Of a stretch of DNA of 64,000 nt, positions 18,565-27,700 are shown in pieces. The notes under the pieces were generated by a model that worked only from the letters and a program-made list of their open reading frames with translations, searched no databases and was not told where the DNA came from. The stretch is from Citreicoccus inhibens (lineage in GTDB: Bacteria > Myxococcota > Myxococcia > Myxococcales > Myxococcaceae). Made by a program: the position numbers and the translations under genes. The stretch is taken from assembly GCF_019039035.1 (NCBI RefSeq), contig NZ_JAHNZT010000003.1:248001-312000 (forward strand), read 5' to 3'. Position 1 is the first letter of the stretch. Each line of letters starts with the position of its first letter.

Positions 18565-18637
18565 CCCGCGCGGCGGCGAGCCCTCGCGCTCGCTCGCTGA
18601 CCCTCACGCGCGGCGCGTCGTCTGGATTAACTAGCAC

Positions 18638-18666
18638 TTCATTCCAAACAAGAATTACCTGATTAT
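18638..18666 (+). promoter_or_regulatory. Promoter candidate in the AT-rich island
   Basis: TTCATT (18638-18643) and GATTAT (18661-18666) are 17 bases apart; they match the sigma-70 -35 and -10 consensus at three and four of six bases. The pair lies in the most AT-rich stretch of the neighbourhood, about 530 bases before the first biosynthetic gene. That leaves a long 5' untranslated region if used. Low certainty. Confidence 0.35.
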
Positions 18667-19005
18667 TTATTGGCGGAATCAACACCCCTGGCGTGGCCAC
18701 CCTTTCAGGTAGGGCCCGTCCATGGACTCGCACCCCGCGCGTGTTCCCGTGGAGAGAGAAGCTGTGCCACGTTTCTTAGAAAGTCAGGAACGGCTTCCTC
18801 GGCGGGTGCGCTCATGCTTCTGACCTATTGGGGTGTTTGCATGTTTCCAGTTTCGCGGGAGAAGATCGCTGCGCCGCACTGCGTGAGGCCTCCTATCCGC
18901 GATGACATCCCAGCCTGGAATCACCTGCCCTCCTAGCGAGCCCCCCGAGGCCCTGCTCCACCGCGCACCTCGGCGCGGATCCAAAGATTCACCGGAGCAA
19001 GACAT

Positions 19006-19043
19006 GCGCGATACACGGCCGATTCACAGTCGGTGTATGGCGC
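19006..19043 (+). promoter_or_regulatory. Inverted repeat upstream of the biosynthetic operon
   Basis: GCGCGATACAC (19006-19016) and GTGTATGGCGC (19033-19043) are complementary at 10 of 11 positions around a 16-base centre, ending about 157 bases before the first start codon. The dyad is AT-bearing (ATACAC/GTGTAT) within GC-rich DNA, as a regulator operator would be. It could equally fold as an RNA hairpin in a long leader. Confidence 0.4.
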
Positions 19044-19199
19044 GGCCTCCCTACTGAGGGGCTGTCAGACCGGGCTGGAATGCTATTTCGCCCTTTTCAG
19101 GAACGTTCACCCCTGCGTTGAATCCGCGCCCCGCCCGCCCCCCGGTTCCCGCCGGAGCGTGAAACGGCGCCCCACCGCCGCTGCCCAGGAGTAGGCCTC

Positions 19200-22100
19200 A
19201 TGTCCTCTGGCCCGATTTCCGCTTTCACGTCGGCAACCGACGTCTCGTGCTCCACGCTCGTGGAGTTGCTGCGCACGCGTGCCCGGCTGCAGCCGGACCT
19301 GCGCGGCTTCACCTTCCTCGTCGATGGTGACAGCGAGGAAGCGCACCTCACGTACGCGGAGCTGGATCGCAAGGCGCGCGCCATCGCGGCGGCGCTGCAG
19401 GCGCGCGGGGCGCAAGGACAGCGGGCGCTGCTCTTGTATCCGCCGGGGCTCGACTACATCGCGGGCTTCTTCGGCTGCCTCTACGCGGGCGTCATCGCGG
19501 TGCCCATCTATCCGCCGGACCCCATGCGCCTGGGCCGCACGATGCCGCGCCTGCTGGCCATCTGCCAGGACGCGCAGGCCACCGTGGCGCTCACCACGGA
19601 CTTCATCTACGGCATGGCGGAGATGCTGTTCGAGCAGGCCCCGGAGCTGCGCTCGCTGCACTGGATGGCCACGGACACGCTGGACGCGGAGGTCGCCGAG
19701 GGCTGGCGCGAGCCCACCGTGGACGCGGGCACGCGCGTGTTCCTCCAGTACACGTCCGGCTCCACGTCCTCGCCCAAGGGCGTGGTGCTCACGCACTCCA
19801 ACCTGCTGCACAACTCGAAGCTCATCTACCAGTGCTTCGGGCACTCGAAGGAGAGCCAGGGCGTCATCTGGCTGCCGCCGTACCACGACATGGGGCTCAT
19901 CGGAGGCATCCTCCAGCCGCTGTATGGCGGCTTCCCCGTGGTGCTCTTCTCTCCGGTGGACTTCCTCAAGCGGCCCATGCGCTGGCTCAACGCCATCTCG
20001 CGCTACCGCGCCACCACGAGCGGCGGCCCCAACTTCGCGTTCGACCTGTGCGTGCGCAAGTCCACGCCCGAGGAGCGCGCCGCGCTGGACCTGAGCCGGT
20101 GGAACCTCGCCTTCAACGGCGCCGAGCCCATCCACCCGGACACGCTCACGCGCTTCGCGGAGGCCTTCGGCCCCTCGGGCTTCAAGTCCGAGGCCATCTA
20201 CCCGTGCTACGGCCTCGCCGAGGGCACGCTCATCGCCTCGGGTGGCCACAAGGACGAGCTGCCCATCCAGCGCACCGTGAACGGCGCCGCGCTCAAGCAG
20301 AACCGCGTGGAGTACCTGACACCGGGCGCGCCGGGCGCGCAGACGCAGGTGGGCTCGGGCCGCAACCTGCCGGATCAGCGCATCGTCATCGCGAGCCCGG
20401 AGACGGGCGCGCCATGCGCTCCGGGCGCGGTGGGCGAAATCTGGGTGTCCGGCCCCAGCGTGGCGCAGGGCTACTGGAACCGCCCCGAGCAGTCCGCGGC
20501 CACCTTCCACGGGAAGCTCGCGGGCACGGATGACGCCACCGAGTTCCTGCGCACCGGCGACCTGGGCTTCCTGTCGGACGGCGAGCTGTTCGTCACCGGC
20601 CGCCTCAAGGACCTCATCATCATCCGAGGCCGCAACCACTACCCGCAGGACATCGAGCGGACGGTGGAGCTCACCCACCAGGCCATCCGCCCGGGCTGCA
20701 CCGCGGCCTTCTCCGTGGAGCTGGGAGACGAGGAGCGCCTCGTCGCGGTGACCGAGGTGGACCGCCGCGCCGTGGAGTCCGGCGGCCTGGACCTGGACGC
20801 GCTCGCGCAGTCCATCCGGCAGAACGTCGCGGATCAACACGAGCTGCAGCTCTACGGCGTCGTCATCCTGGGCGCGGGGGCGATTCCCAAGACGTCCAGC
20901 GGCAAGATCCAGCGCTTCGCCGCGCGCGCCGAGTTCGCCGCCGGCACGCTGGAGGCGCTGCACCAGAGCATCCTCACCAGCACCGCGCCCGCGGCCCCCT
21001 CCTCGGCCAGCGCGCAGACGCCCCAGGACGAGCCCGCGCCGCAGCCCGTGCGCGAGCCCAGCTTCATCCAGAAGATGCTGGCCGCGGTGCAGGACCCCAC
21101 CGCGCGCCGCGCGATGCTGACCGTGTTCCTCCAGGAGCAGGCCGCGCAGGTGCTGCGCCTGCCCACGTCGCAGGTGGACCCGTCCAAGCCGCTCCACGCC
21201 TACGGGGTCGACTCCCTCATGGCGGTGGACTTCAAGAGCGGCCTGGACGCGAGCCTGGGCGTGGACGTGCCGTTGTCGGACATCCTCCAGGGCGTGCCGC
21301 TCGCGAAGCTGGCGGAGGTCGTGGAGGCGCTCTTGTCCGCGCCCGCGGCGGCGCGCGCCTCGGGCCCGGTGGCGGCCGCGCAGCAGAGCGGTGACGCGCC
21401 GCTGTCCGGCGGCCAGCAGTCCCTGTGGTTCCTCCAGCAGCTCGCCCCCGAGAGCGCGGCCTACCACGTGCCCGTCGCGGTGCGCGTGCGCGGGGCCCTG
21501 GACGTCGCGGCCCTGCGCGGCGCGTTCGAGTCCATCGTCGCGCGCCACCCCGCCCTGCGCACCACGTTCGCCATGGGCGCCGCGGGCCCCGTGCAGCGCG
21601 TGCACCCCCAGCTCCCGCTCGACTTCGCGACCACCGACGCGACGGGCTGGAACGAGACGCAGGTGCTGGAGCACCTGTCCGCCGAGGCGCGCCGCCCGTT
21701 CGATTTGGAGAAGGGCCCGCTCCTGCGCGTGCGCCTCTTCAGCCGCGCGACGGATGACCACGCGCTGCTCATCGCCATGCACCACATCGTCACGGACTTC
21801 TGGTCGCTGGCGGTGATGGCCGAGGAGTTGGACGCGCTCTACCCCGCGCTGCGCCTGGGCAAGCAGCCCGCGCTCACCGCGCCCGCTCGCAGCTACGCGG
21901 ACTACGCGCGCTGGCAGGCGGAGATGCTCACGGGGGCGCGGGGCGCGGCGCTGGAGAAGTACTGGCGAGAGCAGCTCTCCGGCCCGCTGCCGGTGCTGGA
22001 GCTGCCGACGGATCGCCCGCGCCCGCCTGTGCAGACGTACCACGGGCAGGTGTACGCCACGCGCCTGGACGCGAAGCTCACCGAGGCCGTGAAGGCGCTC

Positions 22101-24650
22101 GCGCGCGCGCAGGGCGCCACGCCCAACATGGTGCTCCAGGCGTCCTTCCAGGCGCTCCTGCACCGCTACACGGGCCAGCAGGACTTCACGCTCGGCGTCG
22201 TGAGCGCGGGCCGTGGACGCGCGGAGCTGGCGCAGGTGACGGGCTACTTCGTCAACCCGCTCGTGGTGCGCACGCGGCCCTCGCCCGCCCTGCCCTTCAC
22301 GGACTACCTGGCCCAGACGCGCACGACGATGCTCGGAGCGCTGGAGCACCAGGACTACCCCTTCAGCACGCTGGTGGATCGCATCCAGCCGGTGCGCGAC
22401 CAGAGCCGCTCGCCGCTGTTCCAGGTGATGTTCGTCTACCAGCGCGCCTCCAAGCTGGATGAGCGCGGCCTGACGCCCTTCTCTCTGGACATCCCCGGCG
22501 CGCGGGCCCAGGTGGCGGGGCTGCCCATCGAGTCGCTGGTGCTGGACCACCAGGATGCGCAGTTCGACCTCACGCTCACCATGGGAGAGGCGGACGGCGA
22601 ACTGGTCGCGTCCTTCGAGTTCAACACCGACCTCTTCGACGCGGCCACCGTGGAGCGCATGGCGGGCCACCTGCGCACGCTGCTCACCGGCATCGTGGCG
22701 CAGCCGGGCCAATCGCTCGCCGCGCTGCCCGTGCTGACGCAGACCGAGCAGCACCAGCTCTTGGAGGCGTGGCGAGGCCCGCGCGTGCCGCTGACGGACG
22801 CGGACATGCTTCCCGCGCTGTTCGCCGCGCAGGTCGCGCGCACGCCCGAGAACACCGCCGTCTTCTTCCAGGACGCGAGCCTGAGCTATCGCGAGCTGAG
22901 CCAGCGCGCGGGCCACCTGGCCGTCTGGCTGCGCGAGCACGGCGTCAAGCCGGGCGACGTGGTGGGCCTGTGCCTGGAGCGCTCGGTGGAGACGCTCGTG
23001 TCGGTGCTGGGCGTGCTGTCCGCGGGCGCGGCGTACGTGCCCATCGATCCGGCCTACCCCGCGGAGCGACTGGCCTTCATCCTCGATGATGCCCAGGCGT
23101 CCTTGCTGCTCACCCACTCGTCGCTGCGGCGAGCGCTGCCCTCGGGCGCGGCGACGCGGCTGGTGAACGTGGACCAGGACATCGACTGGAGCGCCGCGGC
23201 GAGCACGTCGCTGCCCGCGCCGGTGGTGGCCAAGGCCGGGGACCTCGCGTGCCTCGTGTACACGTCCGGCTCCACGGGTCAGCCCAAGGGCGTGATGCTG
23301 GAGCACGGCGGTCTGGCCAACCTGGTGCGCTCGTTCCTCGAGTCGTATCACCCGAACGCGGGCGACCGGATGCTGCCGCTCACGTCCGTGTCCTCGGCCA
23401 GCTTCGTGGGCGAGATCCTCCCGCTGCTGTGCGTGGGCGGCGCGCTCGTGCTGCCCACCGAGGATGAGATCCTCGACCAGGAGAAGCTCTTCGGCCTCAT
23501 CTCGCGCCATGGCGTGAGCATCGTCAGCACGGTGCCCGCGGTCATCGCGGGCCTCAACGCGCGCAAGGACGAGCTGCCGCCCCTCAAGCTGGTGCTAAGC
23601 GGTGGCGAGGCCCTGGTGGCTGGCGACGTGGAGAAGCTCCTGGGCACCACGCCAGTGGTCAACGGCTACGGCCTCACCGAGACCACGGTCTGCACCACGT
23701 ACCACCACCTGAAGGTCGAGGACCTCCAGGGCCACACGTGGGTGCCGATTGGCCGCCCCATCATCAACACGGACGTCTACGTGCTGGACGGCGAGCGCAA
23801 CCTGTTGCCGGTGGGCGCGCCGGGCGAGCTGTACGTCGGCGGCCTGGGGTTGGCGCGCGGCTACTGGCGCCGTCCGGAGCTGACGTCCGAGCGCTTCGTG
23901 GCCGATCCGTTCCACCCCGGGTCCAGGCTCTACCGCACCGGCGACATGGCGCGCTGGAGCGCCGAGGGCGTGCTGGAATTCCTGTCGCGCGCGGATGACC
24001 AGGTGAAGATCCGCGGCTTCCGCATCGAGCTGGGCGAAGTGGCCGCCGCCGTGCGCCGCCACCCAGCAGTGCGCGAGGCGTTCCTCATGGCGCGCGAGGA
24101 CTCGCCGGGTGACAAGCGGCTCGTGGCCTACGTGGTGCTGGCAGAGCCCGCGCCCACGCATACGGACCTGCACGCCTTCCTCTCCGAGGCGCTGCCGCCG
24201 TACATGCTGCCGTCCGCGTACGTGCCGCTCGCGTCGCTGCCGCTCACCCCGCACGGGAAGGTGGACGCGAAGGCCCTGCCCGCGCCGGAGGGCGCCAAGC
24301 TGGCCACGGCCGCGGCCTACGCCCCGCCGCAGAGCGCGGTGGAGCGCAGTGTCGCCACCATCTGGCAGTCCGTGCTGAAGGTCGAGCGCGTGGGGCTGCA
24401 CGACAACTTCTTCGAGCTGGGGGGCAACTCCATGCTCATCGCTCAGGCGCACCGGCGCCTGCGCGAGGAACTGGGCGCCAATCTGGCCCTGGTGGACATG
24501 TTCAAGTTCACCACGGTCAGCGCGCTCGCCCAGCACCTGTCCCGCAAAGACGAGGACAGCGGCGCCGCCGCGCAGAAGCTCAAGGACGAGGCGGAGCGAC
24601 GCCGAGCGGCCCAAGCCCGCCGGCAGCAGGCTCGCGGTCGCGGCAAGTAG
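19200..24650 (+). CDS. FAAL-ACP-C-A-PCP hybrid loading/NRPS protein
   Basis: An 1816-residue first enzyme of the assembly line. Domains: fatty acyl-AMP ligase (about 10-600; TSGSTSSPKG near 184), ACP (about 635-710, carrier Ser672 in GVDSLMAV), condensation domain (about 735-1175; HHIVTDFWS from His861), adenylation domain (about 1200-1690; TSGSTGQPKG near 1355) and PCP (about 1710-1790, Ser1744 in GGNSMLI). The FAAL should activate a free fatty acid as acyl-AMP and load it on the ACP. The C domain would acylate the unit chosen by the A domain. The usual Asp235 position of that A domain reads Ala (region SSASFVGEILP), and my hand-derived code is A-S-G-S-L-G-G-V-C-K. An ordinary alpha-amino acid is therefore doubtful; a beta-amino or other unusual acid is possible. 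The start has AGGAG eight bases upstream. Confidence 0.93.
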   Translation: MSSGPISAFTSATDVSCSTLVELLRTRARLQPDLRGFTFLVDGDSEEAHLTYAELDRKARAIAAALQARGAQGQRALLLYPPGLDYIAGFFGCLYAGVIAVPIYPPDPMRLGRTMPRLLAICQDAQATVALTTDFIYGMAEMLFEQAPELRSLHWMATDTLDAEVAEGWREPTVDAGTRVFLQYTSGSTSSPKGVVLTHSNLLHNSKLIYQCFGHSKESQGVIWLPPYHDMGLIGGILQPLYGGFPVVLFSPVDFLKRPMRWLNAISRYRATTSGGPNFAFDLCVRKSTPEERAALDLSRWNLAFNGAEPIHPDTLTRFAEAFGPSGFKSEAIYPCYGLAEGTLIASGGHKDELPIQRTVNGAALKQNRVEYLTPGAPGAQTQVGSGRNLPDQRIVIASPETGAPCAPGAVGEIWVSGPSVAQGYWNRPEQSAATFHGKLAGTDDATEFLRTGDLGFLSDGELFVTGRLKDLIIIRGRNHYPQDIERTVELTHQAIRPGCTAAFSVELGDEERLVAVTEVDRRAVESGGLDLDALAQSIRQNVADQHELQLYGVVILGAGAIPKTSSGKIQRFAARAEFAAGTLEALHQSILTSTAPAAPSSASAQTPQDEPAPQPVREPSFIQKMLAAVQDPTARRAMLTVFLQEQAAQVLRLPTSQVDPSKPLHAYGVDSLMAVDFKSGLDASLGVDVPLSDILQGVPLAKLAEVVEALLSAPAAARASGPVAAAQQSGDAPLSGGQQSLWFLQQLAPESAAYHVPVAVRVRGALDVAALRGAFESIVARHPALRTTFAMGAAGPVQRVHPQLPLDFATTDATGWNETQVLEHLSAEARRPFDLEKGPLLRVRLFSRATDDHALLIAMHHIVTDFWSLAVMAEELDALYPALRLGKQPALTAPARSYADYARWQAEMLTGARGAALEKYWREQLSGPLPVLELPTDRPRPPVQTYHGQVYATRLDAKLTEAVKALARAQGATPNMVLQASFQALLHRYTGQQDFTLGVVSAGRGRAELAQVTGYFVNPLVVRTRPSPALPFTDYLAQTRTTMLGALEHQDYPFSTLVDRIQPVRDQSRSPLFQVMFVYQRASKLDERGLTPFSLDIPGARAQVAGLPIESLVLDHQDAQFDLTLTMGEADGELVASFEFNTDLFDAATVERMAGHLRTLLTGIVAQPGQSLAALPVLTQTEQHQLLEAWRGPRVPLTDADMLPALFAAQVARTPENTAVFFQDASLSYRELSQRAGHLAVWLREHGVKPGDVVGLCLERSVETLVSVLGVLSAGAAYVPIDPAYPAERLAFILDDAQASLLLTHSSLRRALPSGAATRLVNVDQDIDWSAAASTSLPAPVVAKAGDLACLVYTSGSTGQPKGVMLEHGGLANLVRSFLESYHPNAGDRMLPLTSVSSASFVGEILPLLCVGGALVLPTEDEILDQEKLFGLISRHGVSIVSTVPAVIAGLNARKDELPPLKLVLSGGEALVAGDVEKLLGTTPVVNGYGLTETTVCTTYHHLKVEDLQGHTWVPIGRPIINTDVYVLDGERNLLPVGAPGELYVGGLGLARGYWRRPELTSERFVADPFHPGSRLYRTGDMARWSAEGVLEFLSRADDQVKIRGFRIELGEVAAAVRRHPAVREAFLMAREDSPGDKRLVAYVVLAEPAPTHTDLHAFLSEALPPYMLPSAYVPLASLPLTPHGKVDAKALPAPEGAKLATAAAYAPPQSAVERSVATIWQSVLKVERVGLHDNFFELGGNSMLIAQAHRRLREELGANLALVDMFKFTTVSALAQHLSRKDEDSGAAAQKLKDEAERRRAAQARRQQARGRGK

Positions 24651-24726
24651 GCCTCGCGTGGGACCCCTGGTCTACACACGCAAGGCGGCACAGGTTCATA
24701 CGTTTTGATGACACGGGATTTTGCAC

Positions 24727-27700
24727 ATGACCAATGACACGCTTCCCGAGGTGGACGGCATCGCCGTCGTAGGTCTGGGTGGCCGCCTTCCCGGCGCGAA
24801 GACCCTCTCTGAGTTCTGGAAGAACCTGTGCGGAGGGGTGGAGACCATCACCTTCTTCACGGACGAAGAGCTCATCGCGGAAGGCGTGGACCCGGCCATG
24901 GTGCGCGCGCCCAACTACGTGAAGGCGCGCGGCGTGCTCGGCGACACGGACATGTTCGACGCGGCGTTCTTCGGGATGAACCCGCGCGAGGCGGCGCTGA
25001 TGGACCCGCAGCACCGCGTCTTCCTGGAGTGCGCGTGGGAGGCGATGGAGACCGCGGGTTACAGCCCGGACCGGCAGCCCGGCCGCGTGGGCGTGTTCGG
25101 CGGCATGAGCATGAACACGTACCTGCTCTCCAACCTGTACTCGCACCTGGCGCACGTCGCGTCGGTGGAGAGCCTCCAGGCGTCCATTGGCAACGACAAG
25201 GACAGCCTCACCACGGAGGTGGCCTACCGGATGAACCTGAAGGGCCCCGCCGTGACGGTGCAGTCGTCATCGTCCACGTCGCTCACGTGCATCCACTACG
25301 CCTGCCAGAGCCTGCTCGCCTACGAGTGCGACATGGCGCTGGCGGGCGGCGTGTCCATCCACTTCCCGGAGAAGGCGGGCTACCTGTACTACGAGGGTGG
25401 CACCACCGCGCCGGACGGGCACTGCCACACATTCGATGAGAAGGCGGCGGGCTTCGTCGCGGGACACGGCGCGGCGGTCGTCGTGCTCAAGCGGCTGGAG
25501 GACGCGCTGAAGGACGGCGACACCATCTACGCGGTGGTGCGCGGCTCGGCGGTCAACAACGACGGCTCGCACAAGGTCAGCTACATGGCCCCCAGCGTCG
25601 AGGGGCAGGCCGAAGTCATCGCGCTCGCGCAGGCGGTGGCCGGCGTGGAGCCCGAGTCCATCGGCTATGTGGAGGCGCACGGCACGGCGACCGTGGTGGG
25701 CGACCCCATCGAGGTGACGGCGCTCACGCAGGCGTTCCGCGCGGGCACGGACAAGAAGGGCTTCTGCGCGCTCGGCTCGGTGAAGAGCAACATTGGCCAC
25801 CTGGACTCGGCGGCCGGCGCGGTGGGCTTCATCAAGGCGGCGCTCACGCTGCACCACAAGCAGATTCCCCCCAGCCTCAACTACGACACGCCCAATCCGG
25901 CGTGTGACTTCCCCAACAGCCCCTTCTTCGTGAACACGCAGCTGCGCGACTTCCCCAAGGGAGAGACGCCGCGCCGCGCGGGCATCACGTCGCTGGGCAT
26001 GGGCGGCACCAACGCGCACGCCGTGCTGGAGGAGGCTCCGCCGCAGGCCCCCACGGACGCGCCTCGCCGCGGTGGCCAGCTGGTGCTCCTGTCGGCGCGC
26101 ACGGAGCAGTCGCTGGAGACCGCCACGGACCGGCTGGTGGCGCACCTGCGCGAGAACCCGGACGTGCCGCTCGCGGACGTCGCGTTCACGCTCCAGCAGG
26201 GACGCAAGCGGTTCTCCAAACGCCGCGCGGTGGTGGCGCGCAGCACCGCGGAGCTGGTGGAGGCGCTGGCCTCGCGCGAGCCCGGCCGCGTGTTCACGGG
26301 CGCCTCGGAGAACGCGGGCCGCCCCGTGATGTTCATGTTCAGCGGGCAGGGCTCGCAGTACGTGGACATGGGCCGCCAGCTCTACGAGCAGGAGCCCGCC
26401 TTCCGCGACGAGGTGGACGCGTGCGCGCAGAAGCTCAAGCCGCACCTGGGTCTGGACCTGCGCACGGTGCTCTACCCCGCCCCGGAGGCGCGCGAGGCGG
26501 CCACGGAGCGGCTCAAGCAGACGTCGCTCACGCAGCCCGCGCTCTTCGTCGTGGAGTACGCGCTCGCGAAGCTGTGGATGTCGTGGGGCGTGAAGCCGCA
26601 CGCGATGGTGGGCCACAGCATCGGCGAGTACGTGGCCGCGTGCCTCGCGGGCGTGTTCACGCTGGATGACGCGCTGGCGCTGGTGGCCGCGCGTGGCCGG
26701 CTCATGCAGTCCATGCCCTCGGGCGCCATGCTCGCCGTCCCGATGACGGAGGCGGAGGTCCAGCCGCTCCTGTCCGGCGGCCTGTCCGTGGCCGCGGTCA
26801 ACAGCCCCTCCACCTGCGTGGTGGCGGGCCCCACGCCGGCGGTGGACGCGCTCGTGGAGCAGCTCACCGCGCGCGGCGTGCACAGCACGCGGCTGCACAC
26901 GTCGCACGCGTTCCACTCGTCGATGATGGACCCCATCCTCGACGCGTTCCGCGAGGCGGTGCGCAAGGTGTCGCGGCAGGCGCCGAAGCTGCCCTACCTG
27001 TCCAACGTCACCGGCACGTGGGTGACGTCCGAGGAGGCCACGAGCCCCGACTACTGGGCGCGACACCTGCGCGGCGCGGTGCGCTTCGCGGACGGCGTGG
27101 CGGAGCTGATGAAGGAGTCGGACGCCATCCTGTTGGAGGTGGGCCCGGGCAACACGCTGGCCACGCTGGCGCGGCAGCACCCCGCCAAGGGCGCGCAGCA
27201 CGCCATCCTGTCCTCGCTGCGTCACCCGAAGGAGCAGCACGCGGACGTGGAGTTCGTGCTCGCCACGCTGGGCCGCCTGTGGATGGAGGGCGTGGAGCCG
27301 AGTTGGGAGGCATTCCTCGGCGACGAGCGCCGTCGTCGCGTGGCGCTGCCCACTTCGCCCTTCGAGCGGACGCGGCACTGGGTGGAGCCGCGCAAGGACG
27401 CAGGCGAGGCATCGCGCACCGAGAGCGCCTCCGCCGAGCAGAAGCAGCCGGTGGCCCGCTGGTTCTACCTGCCCTCGTGGCAGCGCACCCTGCCGCCCCC
27501 CGCGGGCGCGTGGAGCGCGAAGAAGGCGTGCTGGTGGCTGTTCCTCCCGAACACGCAGGGCACGGGCCTGGGCGCGCAGTTCGCGAAGCGGTTGGGCGAC
27601 GCGGGGCAGGACGTCGTCACCCTCACGCCCGGCATCCTCACCGCGAAGGTGTCCGAGCGGCACTGGACCGTGAACGCCGCCGACGCCGCCAGCCACGGCG

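Larger units (their letters stand above)
18510..19199. other. 690-base non-coding region ahead of the biosynthetic locus
   Basis: I see no convincing gene. Small frames present here have poor third-position GC. The region holds the terminator of the lipoprotein gene (18521-18564), an AT-rich island (about 18625-18680, strikingly poor in GC for this window) with a promoter-like pair, a second less marked AT-rich patch near 18810-18850, and an inverted repeat at 19006-19043. It is the obvious place for control of the NRPS-PKS operon. Confidence 0.7.

Noticed and set aside
18670-18936. 88-codon frame in the region before the biosynthetic operon
   Set aside because: No ribosome-binding site, no third-position GC bias and no similarity that I can see.
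19076-19096. Possible sigma-54 promoter (TGG then TTTCGC) upstream of the first biosynthetic gene
   Set aside because: The GG and GC doublets are 11 rather than 10 bases apart and the flanks do not fit the consensus.
19107-23510. Antisense frame of 1467 codons across the first megasynthase gene, and similar frames opposite the other large genes
   Set aside because: They mirror the strong third-position GC of the plus-strand genes and contain only His/Arg/Ala/Gly-rich text with no domains.
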